Source of the DNA: Chitinophagales bacterium
GTDB lineage: Bacteria; Bacteroidota; Bacteroidia; Chitinophagales; UBA2359
Length of the DNA: 34,239 bases
Reading direction: 5' to 3'
NCBI GenBank assembly: GCA_020628375.1
Contig: JAHDFD010000031.1
Location: 1-34,239, forward strand
A model generated the notes under the pieces. It saw only the letters and a list, made by a program, of their open reading frames with translations, was not told the origin of the DNA and did not search any database. The first letter of the stretch is position 1. Each line of letters opens with the position of its first letter. Below are positions 1 through 8,560 of the stretch, in pieces. The translations under genes were made by a program, and so were the position numbers.

Positions 1-9
1 TTGGGGTAA

Positions 10-216
10 TTGAACCTCGAATTCAGAATACCACATAAAATCATAAAGAACCAAATACAACAAATAATTATCCGAAACATGTACGGTATTTCAGTAATAG
101 AATGCTCCTTTTTGAGTAAAATAGATGTTTCAAATTTATCATTTGGTTTATACTCTATTACTTTTTACGATAAAAACAAAAATAAAATCAATCAACAAAA
201 ATTCTTTAAACAATGA
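10..216 (+). pseudogene. C-terminal fragment of a T9SS-exported protein (type A sorting tail)
   Basis: The 68 codons end in a pattern typical of the last strand of a T9SS type A sorting domain: IDVSNLSFGLYSITF followed by a lysine-rich end. Such tails normally close proteins of several hundred residues and are recognised by the gliding/secretion machinery. Here an in-frame TAA at 7-9 precedes the reading frame and the only possible start is a TTG at 10, so the usual YPNP-type opening of the domain and any passenger domain are missing. It may be the end of a frameshifted gene whose body lies left of the window, or a relic. The stop codon overlaps the ATG of the next gene (ATGA), which suggests the two were once co-translated. 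Confidence 0.55.
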
Positions 217-1178
217 AAAATATAATATTTACTCTTTTAAGTTGCTTATTATTATTCAATAATACTAATGCACAATGTAACGAGGGAGAAGATATAATTG
301 TAAATGGTAGCTTTGAAACAGGAGATTATACTGGTTGGACAATAACAAATAATGTTTGTAATACAACAAGTACAATTACTGATGTTTCACTTCCAGGGAC
401 AATTACTCAAGGAGTTACAACATATGTAATTAGTCCTGTTGAAGGTATTTACACAGCAATCCAACCTTTAGGTCCTACAGCAACATTTGAGGGTTGTGCT
501 ATTAGATTATGTCAAGAAGTAACGATTCCTTCAAATGCTTCTTCAGCAAATTTTATCTGGAACGAAAATATTCAACATAGTCAAATGTATTTTGCCTTAC
601 ATCAGGTAAGTGTTTACAATTCTACTAACAACAATGTTTTAGAGATACTCCATACAATTCCAAGCACGCCTACACCAGATACTCAATCACAATGGGATAA
701 CTTCTCTGTAGATTTAGTAGCTTATGCAGGTCAAACAATTAACTTGTGTTTTGTCGATTCATTAGTTGCTGATTTACAGCAAACAGTAGGTAACGCTCAA
801 TATGATGATATAAGTTTAATAGTAACTTGTTCACAAGAACCATCTATCAACACAGATATTCCGACCCTTTCAGAATGGGGCTTAATTTTAATGAGCATTT
901 TATTGTTGACTTATGGAACATTGGTAATCGTTGGTAATTCTACTTCTTTGGCTACATCTGGAAGTTTTCAATTACTAGTACCAAATACTACCTTACCCTT
1001 TAATAAGCAACGATTCAACTTATCACTAATTTTAACAGCGGTATTAGTTTTAATAGGTTTTGCTTTTTCAATTATTTTATATGGAAGCGTCTTTATAAGT
1101 GATATTATTGGGGTAAGTTTTACTGCACCAGTTTTTGCTTATTTTGTTCATCTATTATTACTTATTGAAAAGGAGTAA
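213..1178 (+). CDS. Secreted protein with IPTL-type sorting segment and extra membrane helices
   Basis: The 321-residue product begins with a signal peptide ending in NTNAQ (about residue 21). A beta-rich, Cys-containing ectodomain follows, opening with NGSFETGDYTGW, a start seen in carbohydrate-binding-like modules of exported proteins. At about residues 216-241 comes DIPTLSEWGLILMSILLL, the signature of the IPTL C-terminal membrane anchor. Unlike the usual arrangement, about 80 more residues follow and contain two further hydrophobic helices, ending in IEKE. The protein is therefore probably held in the membrane by three helices with the ectodomain outside. The start overlaps the preceding reading frame by 4 bp. 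The substrate or ligand is unknown. Confidence 0.75.
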   Translation: MKNIIFTLLSCLLLFNNTNAQCNEGEDIIVNGSFETGDYTGWTITNNVCNTTSTITDVSLPGTITQGVTTYVISPVEGIYTAIQPLGPTATFEGCAIRLCQEVTIPSNASSANFIWNENIQHSQMYFALHQVSVYNSTNNNVLEILHTIPSTPTPDTQSQWDNFSVDLVAYAGQTINLCFVDSLVADLQQTVGNAQYDDISLIVTCSQEPSINTDIPTLSEWGLILMSILLLTYGTLVIVGNSTSLATSGSFQLLVPNTTLPFNKQRFNLSLILTAVLVLIGFAFSIILYGSVFISDIIGVSFTAPVFAYFVHLLLLIEKE

Positions 1179-1190
1179 TAATTTCATGTA

Positions 1191-1228
1191 AAGCCCCCCT
1201 TTTTCTTCAGAGATTGGGGCGTTTTATA
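1191..1228 (+). terminator. Probable terminator after the IPTL protein
   Basis: GCCCC (1193-1197) pairs with GGGGC (1216-1220) across an 18-nt loop, and the second arm runs into GTTTTATATTTT. It lies 12 bp after the stop codon of the plus-strand gene. The stem is short and the loop is large, so the call is moderate. Confidence 0.45.
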
Positions 1229-1371
1229 TTTTCTACAAAAACCTCAATATTCCACAAAAACCAAGGTTATTATTATAAACTACCCGAACACCACTGTAAA
1301 CACCTTCGATTAGATAGATTTCGCTCTGTTCATTATTTACAGCACTGCGACCTTTAGAATAAAACTACCTA

Positions 1372-1411
1372 TAAAAAAATCGTCATTTCACAAAATAACG
1401 AAATGACGATT
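1372..1411 (-). terminator. Strong rho-independent terminator of the HhH gene
   Basis: A perfect 12-bp inverted repeat, AATCGTCATTTC (1378-1389) and GAAATGACGATT (1400-1411), encloses a 10-nt loop. Read on the minus strand the stem is followed at once by seven T residues (A-run at 1373-1379). It lies 37 bp beyond the stop of the minus-strand gene at 1449. From the terminator to the previous gene (1229-1371) I see nothing else. Confidence 0.85.
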
Positions 1412-1448
1412 ACCAAAGTCTGTTATACTTTTATAGAATTAACTTGAC

Positions 1449-1823
1449 TTATTTCATAAGTTCACGAGCCTGCTCAGCCCAATCAGAAGGATCAATAATG
1501 TACAATTCACCTTCATCTAACATTTCGCGCATTTCTTTATACGAAATTTGAGTTAATTGTTCATAAGACTTAATTCCCTGACCATTCAAAAACTGCTCTA
1601 GCTTAACACCAATTCCTCTTAATTTTTTCAAATCATTTTTAGCAGGCTTAGGTGCTTTTTTCTCCTCAATTTTCGAGTTTCCAAGCAAGGCATCAACGTC
1701 TTTCTTGGAAAATAATTCAGCAATATTTAATTGAGAAAAGTCGGATAGTTCAACTTCTAAAAGTAATTTAACATTTCCTTGTTCTGTTACTTTTAATTCT
1801 TTGATTGTAGATGTTGTTTTCAT
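1449..1823 (-). CDS. Small helix-hairpin-helix protein (flap-endonuclease-like H3TH domain)
   Basis: The 124-residue product has an acidic N-terminal half with no recognised fold and a C-terminal helix-hairpin-helix region (about residues 62-124). The core reads LKKLRGIGVKLEQFLNGQGI, followed by YEQL and a final IIDPSDWAEQARELM. That order (GIG hairpin, second helix, then P-x-x-W-x-x-QA) is characteristic of small proteins annotated as predicted flap endonuclease-1-like 5' DNA nucleases (COG3743 type). These carry the DNA-binding H3TH module but no visible nuclease active site, so binding to nucleic acid is more likely than catalysis. It is transcribed alone and ends in the hairpin terminator at 1372-1411. 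Confidence 0.7.
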   Translation of the reverse strand: MKTTSTIKELKVTEQGNVKLLLEVELSDFSQLNIAELFSKKDVDALLGNSKIEEKKAPKPAKNDLKKLRGIGVKLEQFLNGQGIKSYEQLTQISYKEMREMLDEGELYIIDPSDWAEQARELMK

Positions 1824-2052
1824 TAATTTATAAGTTTATATGGGTTAGAAAAACACCTCAATATTAGTACAGATAACCACTTCAATGATCGAAATCGACA
1901 GTTGTAATTACTAACAAATAATTACCTTATAATTAACAATTTTTGCAACACAAGTCATAGTCATTTTAGACTTATATGATTAAGTATTTATATGTTATAG
2001 AAAATCAAAATTTAGAGCACTTTACACAGTTTCCCCCTTTTTGATTCCGTAG

Positions 2053-2967
2053 CTATATTTTCTCTATTATATCCAACTCGTCTAAATATAATTCAGTCAT
2101 ATTTCCCTCTTTATTATTTCTGTACATGGTTTTAAAAACAGCATTATTAACCAACTCATCACAAGTGTAAGAAACATCAGCATGTATATTCTGATTATAA
2201 CTTTCATCGTAAGCAGCGACCATTATCAGAAACTCAGCATCTACTTTCTTAAGGTCTTCGTAACTTTTTTTGTATAACGGACTTTCTTCATCAATTCGAT
2301 GTACCAAATTCCAGTTCAGAGGAAACAGCATGATTTTTTCCCTTCTGAGTTTTAATTCAACAAACTTTCGCCGATCAATTCCGATATCATCTTTTTCAAC
2401 CCAACTTAAAACTACCCTTGCATGTAAATTCACTATTTTATGCGAACGCGTATTCACTAAACGACATTGAAAGCTAGGATAGCCCTGATAGGGAGCAATA
2501 ATCGCCTTTTCACTAAAAGCTATGTGTGATTTCGGACGAACAAAACGGGCAAAAAACAAACCGGTTACCAATGCTGCGCCTAATATTCCGATCAAAGCGC
2601 ATAAAGAAGCTAATAAATTAACAGGAATACTTATCGGACTCATTTCTCCGTAACCAACGGTTGTAAAAGTCTGAACACTAAAGAAAAAGGCATATAAAAA
2701 ATCACTTAAGATCGATCCTTCAGGCACACCACTTAAACCATCGATACCCAATGCAAGAAAACCTAATGCAAATAAACAGTTAAGGGTAATGAAGAAAGTA
2801 AAGGTAAAAAGTATAAATTGTAAGTTACTAATATTAATAAGGTATTGATACCAATCCCAATTCACACTTCCTTTTCTGATAATATTGAACGTTCCATCTT
2901 TATTAATGAGTCGCCCTTTTGATTGTTCAAGCGAAGCTCCAAAGCCTATATCGTGATGTTGTTCCAT
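2053..2967 (-). CDS. Inward-rectifier-type (Kir) potassium channel
   Basis: The 304-residue protein has the layout of prokaryotic Kir channels: a short cytosolic N-terminus with an amphipathic stretch, a first membrane helix at about 50-72, a pore helix and the K+ selectivity filter TTVGYGEMSP at 102-111, a second helix at about 118-141, and a C-terminal cytoplasmic immunoglobulin-like domain of about 160 residues. Length and domain order match the KirBac family. It would form a tetrameric K+ channel in the inner membrane, gated by its cytoplasmic domain. It stands between two gene-poor stretches on the same strand as the ABC ATPase upstream, with 183 bp between them, so co-transcription is uncertain. 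Confidence 0.9.
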   Translation of the reverse strand: MEQHHDIGFGASLEQSKGRLINKDGTFNIIRKGSVNWDWYQYLINISNLQFILFTFTFFITLNCLFALGFLALGIDGLSGVPEGSILSDFLYAFFFSVQTFTTVGYGEMSPISIPVNLLASLCALIGILGAALVTGLFFARFVRPKSHIAFSEKAIIAPYQGYPSFQCRLVNTRSHKIVNLHARVVLSWVEKDDIGIDRRKFVELKLRREKIMLFPLNWNLVHRIDEESPLYKKSYEDLKKVDAEFLIMVAAYDESYNQNIHADVSYTCDELVNNAVFKTMYRNNKEGNMTELYLDELDIIEKI

Positions 2968-3012
2968 TACGATTTTTTTAAGCGAAAATAATTAAAGATT
3001 TGATAAAATCAG

Positions 3013-3032
3013 ATGAAGTATTCCTACTTCAT
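3013..3032. terminator. Hairpin between the ABC ATPase and the K+ channel
   Basis: ATGAAGTA (3013-3020) and TACTTCAT (3025-3032) form a perfect 8-bp stem with a 4-nt loop. It lies 119 bp beyond the ABC ATPase stop on the minus strand. The T-run after the stem is weak (CTGATTTTATC), so it may be a terminator or only a structured leader of the channel gene. Confidence 0.35.
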
Positions 3033-3150
3033 TCATCAATTTACTTAATTTCGTATGTATCGCAATTATCAGCCAATAAATTCCTGAATGACATTTACTG
3101 CCTCAGATTAATCAACTTTGGCAATCAAAAACATTTGTAAATGGAGTTTA

Positions 3151-4047
3151 TTATGCCTGAACTTTACGAATAAAAATTTCATTCAGACTTGGTAACAGCT
3201 CATTGAAATTTAAAATATCAGCATTCGATTGAAGGTAGGCGTTAAGTATATGCTTACTTTCATAGCCTTCATGTAATTGTAGAATTTGCTTTTGCCCTCT
3301 TTGTTCCAGAATTTCAAATGCCGGATTGCTGATTTCAGGAATATTACCACTCAATTCTATTTCGAAGCGGTTTAATTTATATTCTTGTTTAACCTCTTTA
3401 ACACTACCCTGAAGAATCTTATTTCCTTTATTTATTAGTGCAATCTCTTCACAAATTTGTTCTACCTGTTCCATTCTGTGTGTCGAAAAAACAATCGTTG
3501 CTCCTTCCTCATTCAAACGGTAAATTTCATCTCGTATCAAATTGGTATTCACAGGATCCAGTCCACTAAAGGGTTCATCTAAAATGATGAGATCTGGTTC
3601 GTGAAGTATCGTCGAAATGAACTGGATTTTTTGCTGCATTCCCTTAGAAAGATCCTCTACCTTTTTATTATACCAATCGGTAATATCGAAGCGAACCAAC
3701 CAGTTTTTAATACGCTTTTCCGCTTCCTTAAATGGTAAGTCTTTCAATTGAGCCAAATACATTAACTGCTCTCCGACTTTCATTTTCTTATATAAACCTC
3801 TTTCTTCAGGCATATAACCAATTTCCATCATACGCTTACGCCCATCGGTATGCCCGTTCAGGCTAATAGAACCAGAATCGGGATAAAGGATATTGGTGAT
3901 CATTCTGATCAGAGTGGTTTTACCTGCACCATTCGGACCAAGTAAACCAAAAATAACTCCTTGTCTGATCTGAAGATCGATATCGTTTACCGCAACATTA
4001 TTTTCAAAAACCTTACGAACATTACGTACATCTAAAATTGGATTCAT
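3151..4047 (-). CDS. ABC transporter ATP-binding protein
   Basis: The 298-residue protein contains a complete ABC ATPase domain: Walker A GPNGAGKTT (37-45), signature LSKGMQQK, Walker B LIILDEP followed by FSGLDP, and the switch histidine in STHRMEQ. A C-terminal extension of about 80 residues resembles the domain found on ATPases that work with ABC-2 type permeases such as the NatA group. It would energise export of an unknown substrate together with a membrane partner. No permease gene adjoins it: the neighbours are a K+ channel and a glycosyltransferase, separated by 183 and 310 bp. It is therefore an orphan ATPase here, and its permease would have to be encoded elsewhere. Confidence 0.88.
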   Translation of the reverse strand: MNPILDVRNVRKVFENNVAVNDIDLQIRQGVIFGLLGPNGAGKTTLIRMITNILYPDSGSISLNGHTDGRKRMMEIGYMPEERGLYKKMKVGEQLMYLAQLKDLPFKEAEKRIKNWLVRFDITDWYNKKVEDLSKGMQQKIQFISTILHEPDLIILDEPFSGLDPVNTNLIRDEIYRLNEEGATIVFSTHRMEQVEQICEEIALINKGNKILQGSVKEVKQEYKLNRFEIELSGNIPEISNPAFEILEQRGQKQILQLHEGYESKHILNAYLQSNADILNFNELLPSLNEIFIRKVQA

Positions 4048-4357
4048 CTTTTGAGTCTGTATGTTAAAAATTAGTTTTTAAAATTAAATTTCTTTACGGA
4101 CCTTCGACTTCGCTCAGATTCCTTGAAGTATGTTTAAAAATTATTTAGACATACTTCTAATAAAAAATTTAATTTAAGCTCTATTACTTCATGCAATATA
4201 GCCAATCTTATTAAATAACTGAATGTAGCTGAAATAAATTCAATTAATTAACTTTAAAATCATTTATATCATGAAAAGCCCTTCTACTACGCTCAGAACT
4301 TTGTTGACTTACCATAAGTAAAATTCTAAATAATTGGTTATTAAAACCGCTTTAAAG
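4048..4357. other. 310-bp gene-free stretch with degenerate repeats
   Basis: The AT-rich stretch between the ABC ATPase and the GT4 gene has no credible reading frame. It holds two degenerate copies of a CTTCGACTTCGCTCAG-type motif (about 4101-4116 and 4281-4296), a sequence style common in dispersed bacterial repeats, and the long palindrome at 4125-4157 listed separately. The promoter of the ABC gene must lie here, but I could not identify it with confidence. Confidence 0.4.
4125..4157. repeat. 14-bp-stem palindrome with GTATGTTTAAA core
   Basis: GAAGTATGTTTAAA (4125-4138) and TTTAGACATACTTC (4144-4157) pair over 14 positions with a single G-T wobble and a 5-nt loop. The core GTATGTTTAA is identical to the terminal inverted repeat of the split element at 30655-33893. 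It could be a collapsed member of that family, a terminator for the GT4 gene on the minus strand, or coincidence. Confidence 0.5.
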
Positions 4358-5536
4358 TCAACTTAAAAAATCATTTTCAAGTAAGTTCCTATAAAGGGAA
4401 TAAGTTTGTTCGAGCATTTGCTCTTTACTGAAATTTTCGTTCACATAAGCCCTACCCTTTTCACCCATTTTTTTTCTTAGTGATCTGTTTTCTAATAATA
4501 ACTTCAGCTGCTGTACAAACGAAGAAAGATCATCCTTTTCAATCAAAAAAGCCGATTCATTGGGTATTACTATATCCTTTACCCCACCTACATCGTTACT
4601 AACAACCGGAATACCTGCTGCCTGTGCTTCAATGATAGTGGTAGGCGTTCCTTCATTTTTAGAACAAAGTGCAAGCATATCTATTCCTGCATAGGCTGTA
4701 TCTATTGGATTGATCCAGGATGTAAAAATAATCTTATCGTTAAGGCTTAACACATTTGCTTGCTGTTCGAGTATTTCACGTTCTTCTCCATCACCAATAA
4801 TCAATGCTTTAAAAGGAAGGGCACATGAATGTTTCAGCTCGTTGATAATTTCTATAAAGTAAGCAATATTTTTAATCGGAGCCAATCTGCCTATAATACC
4901 AATTATGACTTCATTTTCTCCAATTTTCCATTTTTTTCTGAAAGTAATTCTTTTATCTTCAATATTTTGCTGAAAAGGTTCCAGATCAAAACCATTGTGG
5001 ATCACTTCAAATTTTGAAGCTTCGGCAATTCGATATTTTTCAGACAGTTCCTTTTTCTGAGATGCAGATATAGCAATAATTTTTGTAGTTCTTTTAGCCA
5101 GGAATCTTTCTATTTGTAAATACATATTTGTTTTGATGCTACCAAAATAACCATCAAAAACATGCCCATGAAAAGTATGAACGATCACAGGTACTTTCTC
5201 ATTATATGCAGCTAAACGCCCTAATGCTCCGGGTTTAGCAGCATGTGTATGTACTATATGTGGCTGAAAAACACGTATATAATTTCTGATAACACGATAG
5301 GCTTCTTTATCATTTTTGAAGTTTAGCTTACGCTTCATTTCAGGAACATGGGTTACACTTATTCCCATTTCATCGGCTAAAACACTTGCATCTCCCTCCC
5401 CTTCTTCAGCTAAGCCACTTAGCAGTTTTACATTAGTATTTTCTTCTTGAGTTTTACACAAATTAAAAACCATTAGGCTAACCCCTCCGATGTTTAAACG
5501 GTTTAAAACTTGTAAAACTCTGAGTTCTTTCAACAA
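4358..5536 (-). CDS. Glycosyltransferase family 4 (GT-B fold)
   Basis: The 392-residue product has the two Rossmann-like halves of a GT-B enzyme. The N-terminal half opens with VLQVLNRLNIGGVSLMVFNL and contains HTHAAKPGALGRLAA. The C-terminal half contains IGIIGRLAPIKNI, the donor-binding GDGEER region and the E-x7-E motif in NEGTPTTIIEA. Family members move a sugar from a nucleotide-sugar to lipid-linked or surface polysaccharide precursors at the cytoplasmic face of the membrane. The frame opens with two consecutive TTG codons and no ATG is near, so the exact start is uncertain. It is divergent from the MerR gene with 92 bp between them, and no other polysaccharide genes adjoin it. Confidence 0.85.
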   Translation of the reverse strand: MLKELRVLQVLNRLNIGGVSLMVFNLCKTQEENTNVKLLSGLAEEGEGDASVLADEMGISVTHVPEMKRKLNFKNDKEAYRVIRNYIRVFQPHIVHTHAAKPGALGRLAAYNEKVPVIVHTFHGHVFDGYFGSIKTNMYLQIERFLAKRTTKIIAISASQKKELSEKYRIAEASKFEVIHNGFDLEPFQQNIEDKRITFRKKWKIGENEVIIGIIGRLAPIKNIAYFIEIINELKHSCALPFKALIIGDGEEREILEQQANVLSLNDKIIFTSWINPIDTAYAGIDMLALCSKNEGTPTTIIEAQAAGIPVVSNDVGGVKDIVIPNESAFLIEKDDLSSFVQQLKLLLENRSLRKKMGEKGRAYVNENFSKEQMLEQTYSLYRNLLENDFLS

Positions 5537-5573
5537 TTCTGATTTTTTCTTGTTAGAGATAGGATGTACTAAT

Positions 5574-5602
5574 TTTCAATTTTTCTTGAAAGTATTGAAT
5601 AC
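5574..5602. promoter_or_regulatory. Candidate operator between GT4 and the CarH-like regulator
   Basis: In the 92-bp divergent spacer, TTTCAA (5574-5579) and TTGAAA (5586-5591) form an inverted repeat with a 6-bp centre. It is followed directly by the 11-bp palindrome GTATTGAATAC (5592-5602). MerR-family regulators bind palindromes in their own promoters, so this is a plausible autoregulatory site. This is inference from position and symmetry only. Confidence 0.3.
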
Positions 5603-5628
5603 AAAGTATTAAATTTGAAATAACAGCT

Positions 5629-6558
5629 TTGAATAACGAATATAGCATACGAGATTTAGAAGTGCTTTCGGGCATTAAATCCCATACGATCCGTATATGG
5701 GAACAAAGATATGCTTTACTCAGTCCGAAAAGAACAGATACCAATATCCGTTATTATTCTGATGCAGATTTACGCTACTTACTTCAAGTTGCTTTATTGA
5801 ATAGTAAAGGTCTTCGTATTTCGAAGATCGCTAAAATGGATACAGAAACTGTTAATAAGACATACACAGATCATATTATTTCAGATAGTCAGGCGCCTCC
5901 ACAAATCAATGGTCTGGTAACTGCCATGATATCTATGGATGAAGTGCTGTTCTCACAGATATTTGAGAAAAATGTTAGAGAATATGGATTAAAACATACG
6001 ATCATTAACGTGATCTACCCTTTTATGACTCGAATTGGCACTTTATGGATCACCAACAAAATAAAGCCTATACAAGAGCATTTTGTATTAAATCTTATCC
6101 GTCAGAAACTTATTGCAGCAATAGAACGCTTACCCTTGAACACACTTACTTCTAAAAAGTGTTTGTTGTTCATGCCAGAAAAAGAGTACCACGAAATTGG
6201 TTTGTTGTTAGCTTATTACATGCTTAAAGAATCGGGATATAATGTTTATTATGCAGGTGCAAATGTGCCATTAGACAATATAGGTGTTGCAAATAAAATG
6301 GAAAACTTTTCTTTCGCTTTATTAATGATGACCATTTATCCACCAAAAAATAAGCTTCAAAAATATGTTGAGAAAGTAGCTCAAACGCTTAATGAAACAC
6401 AATTATTCATTTCTGGTTATCAAGCTCGATTCATTGCCCATGTTCCAAAGAATGTAAAAATCTGGAGAGATGTAACCGATCTTGTTGATTTTATCGATTC
6501 AAGCCCACACAGTCCACTACAGAAGAATGGGACAAATCCGGGCAGTTCTTCAGAGTAA
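5629..6558 (+). CDS. MerR-family regulator with B12-binding domain (CarH/LitR-like)
   Basis: The 309-residue protein starts with a MerR winged helix (YSIRDLEVLSGIKSHTIRIWEQRY, opening at residue 5). A helical-bundle plus cobalamin-binding region follows. The residues used by the CarH photoreceptor family are present: W140, then nine residues, then E150-H151, and the ligand motif E186-x-H188-x-x-G191. In CarH, adenosylcobalamin bound at this histidine holds a tetramer on DNA until light breaks the Co-C bond. The start is a TTG; the frame upstream has no ATG before a stop at 5596. uvrC follows 48 bp later on the same strand. Light sensing is inferred from the motifs; related proteins may act independently of light. 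Confidence 0.85.
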   Translation: MNNEYSIRDLEVLSGIKSHTIRIWEQRYALLSPKRTDTNIRYYSDADLRYLLQVALLNSKGLRISKIAKMDTETVNKTYTDHIISDSQAPPQINGLVTAMISMDEVLFSQIFEKNVREYGLKHTIINVIYPFMTRIGTLWITNKIKPIQEHFVLNLIRQKLIAAIERLPLNTLTSKKCLLFMPEKEYHEIGLLLAYYMLKESGYNVYYAGANVPLDNIGVANKMENFSFALLMMTIYPPKNKLQKYVEKVAQTLNETQLFISGYQARFIAHVPKNVKIWRDVTDLVDFIDSSPHSPLQKNGTNPGSSSE

Positions 6559-6606
6559 TAGTTTAACTTTACCATTCATTATTTTCAATAAATTTTAAGG
6601 TGCTTT

Positions 6607-8412
6607 ATGCCCCAACACCCAGCTTACGAAGCCATAAAACCTTATTTACCTGAAGAGCCGGGCGTATATCGTTTTTTCGATAAATATGCTGAAGTTCTTT
6701 ATGTTGGTAAAGCAAAAAATCTGAAACGCAGGGTTTCCAGTTATTTTACCAAAACACACGAACAACGAAGAACACGTATGCTCGTTCGTAATATTTATGA
6801 AGTAAAATACACTATTGTAGATACCGAACAGGAGGCGCTTCTTTTAGAAAGTGCGCTCATTAAAAAGCTACAACCACGTTATAATATTTTATTGAAGGAT
6901 GATAAAAGTTATCCTTATATCTGTATTAAAAAAGAACGTTTTCCAAGAGTATTCTTGACAAGAAAGCTCATTAGAGATGGTTCTGAATATTTAGGACCTT
7001 TTACCTCAGTCAGGAGAGTGCAATCTTTATTGGAATTTCTTGAAAACATGTATCCACTCAGGACTTGCAATTATAAATTATCTAAAGAAAATATCGAAGC
7101 CAATAAATTCAAAGCTTGCCTTGAATTCCATATTGGTAACTGTAAGGCTCCTTGTGTTGCCAATCAAACAGAAAAAGAATACAATGCCGATATTCGAGCC
7201 ATTAAACAAATTCTGAAAGGGAATTTTGCTCCGGTTAAACAAGCACTGAAAGAACAAATAGCAGACGCAGTAGAAGCACTCGAATTTGAAAAAGCACACT
7301 TGTTAAAACAACGTTTTGGTATGCTCGAAGCACATCAAAGCAAGAATACAGTAGTAAATCCCAAGATCAACCATGTTGATGTTTTTGCTTTTACAGAAGA
7401 TGAACGTGCAGCTTATGTAAGTTTTTTCAAAGTTGTGAATGGTTCAATTATTCAGGTAAAAATGGTTGAAGTCGATAAGAAAATAGAAGAGGATAAAGAA
7501 GATATTTTACCATTAGTGATGCTCGATGTTCGGGAACAATTACAGTCAAATTCTAAAGAAATAATTGTACCTTTTGAAATTGATTACGAGGAAAAAGGAG
7601 TAAAACTGCTTATTCCAGACACAGGTGATAAGAAGAAGCTTTTAGAACTTGCTTTCAAGAATGCCTTGTATTACAAAAAACAACGTGATGCACAAAAGCA
7701 AGAGAAAAATGCGAGTCAACGACAATTTGAGATACTTAATCAGATAAAGAAAGATTTCCGATTGAAAGAATTGCCAAGACATATAGAATGTTTCGATAAT
7801 TCCAATTTCCAAGGAAGCTATCCGGTAGCTTCTATGGTTTGTTTCCGAGATGCTAAGCCTTATAAAAAAGATTACAGGCATTACAAAATAAAAACAGTTG
7901 AAGGCCCCGATGATTTTGCCAGCATGACCGAAGTCGTAGGAAGGCGCTATAAACGTTTGCTGAGTGAAGGGAAATCATTACCGCAATTAATTGTGATAGA
8001 TGGAGGAAAGGGACAATTAAGTGCATCAGTTAAAGCACTAAAAGAGTTAGGTATTTATGGGCAAGTTGCTATAGTAGGTATTGCAAAAAAGTTAGAAGAA
8101 ATCTATTTCCCAGGCGATTCTTTACCTTTATATATCGATAAAAAATCACAAAGTTTACGAATTGTACAACATTTGCGCAACGAAGCACACCGTTTTGCAA
8201 TAACTTATCATCGTAATTTGCGTTCTAAGGGAACATTTCAATCTGAATTAGAAAAAATATCTGGAATTGGAAAGGTTTCTGTTACCAAACTACTTTCACA
8301 TTTTAAGTCTATTAAGGCTATTCGTGAAGCGAGTATTACCGATCTGCATCAAATACTAAGTTTAAAACAAGCTAAATCGGTGAAGGCTTATTTTGAGGAA
8401 GGAGATAAGTAA
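6607..8412 (+). CDS. uvrC: Excinuclease ABC subunit C
   Basis: The 601-residue product has the full UvrC order: an N-terminal GIY-YIG nuclease domain (PGVYRFFDKYAEVLYVGKAK, from about residue 18), a Cys-rich region (CLEFHIGNCKAPC), a UVR motif around EFEKAHLLKQRF, a C-terminal RNase H-like nuclease domain (including FDNSNFQG and VIDGGKGQL) and a terminal helix-hairpin-helix (ISGIGKVSVTKLL). With UvrA and UvrB it makes the two incisions around bulky or UV-induced DNA damage in nucleotide excision repair. Length is normal and no key region is missing. The gap of 48 bp from the B12-dependent regulator gene suggests one transcript, which would link a possible light sensor to UV repair. Confidence 0.97.
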   Translation: MPQHPAYEAIKPYLPEEPGVYRFFDKYAEVLYVGKAKNLKRRVSSYFTKTHEQRRTRMLVRNIYEVKYTIVDTEQEALLLESALIKKLQPRYNILLKDDKSYPYICIKKERFPRVFLTRKLIRDGSEYLGPFTSVRRVQSLLEFLENMYPLRTCNYKLSKENIEANKFKACLEFHIGNCKAPCVANQTEKEYNADIRAIKQILKGNFAPVKQALKEQIADAVEALEFEKAHLLKQRFGMLEAHQSKNTVVNPKINHVDVFAFTEDERAAYVSFFKVVNGSIIQVKMVEVDKKIEEDKEDILPLVMLDVREQLQSNSKEIIVPFEIDYEEKGVKLLIPDTGDKKKLLELAFKNALYYKKQRDAQKQEKNASQRQFEILNQIKKDFRLKELPRHIECFDNSNFQGSYPVASMVCFRDAKPYKKDYRHYKIKTVEGPDDFASMTEVVGRRYKRLLSEGKSLPQLIVIDGGKGQLSASVKALKELGIYGQVAIVGIAKKLEEIYFPGDSLPLYIDKKSQSLRIVQHLRNEAHRFAITYHRNLRSKGTFQSELEKISGIGKVSVTKLLSHFKSIKAIREASITDLHQILSLKQAKSVKAYFEEGDK

Positions 8413-8453
8413 AAAGCTATTTTCTGATCGTTGATTTCCCTTATTTCTGTAAA

Positions 8454-8539
8454 GCCAAAGGCTATTCATAAGGTTGGGAGATTCTGGCATGCGCCAGAAT
8501 GACAATAAGGATGGAATGTTTCCTACTTTCAATCCTCAA
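8454..8539. repeat. 86-bp dispersed repeat, copy 1
   Basis: This segment matches 10788-10873 at 80 of 86 positions without gaps, in the same orientation. It carries the palindrome ATTCTGGC-ATGC-GCCAGAAT (8481-8500) and ends in a heptamer tandem array. It begins 41 bp after the uvrC stop, so the hairpin may also act in transcript ending. The flanking stretch 8413-8782 holds no credible gene. Confidence 0.85.
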
Positions 8540-8560
8540 ATTCTCAATTCTCAATTCTCA
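8529..8560. repeat. Heptamer tandem array A
   Basis: About four units of the TCAATTC/TCAATCC type (one unit is 8 bp) run from the end of the 86-bp repeat. The unit is the same as in the arrays at 8734 and 10863. Confidence 0.8.

Noticed and set aside
3151..4047. ABC ATPase and K+ channel as a single transport system
   Set aside because: The channel is a complete Kir protein that needs no ATPase, and a 183-bp gap with a hairpin separates the genes.
5553..5744. 63-codon minus-strand frame upstream of GT4
   Set aside because: It is antisense to the MerR winged-helix start, which is well supported.
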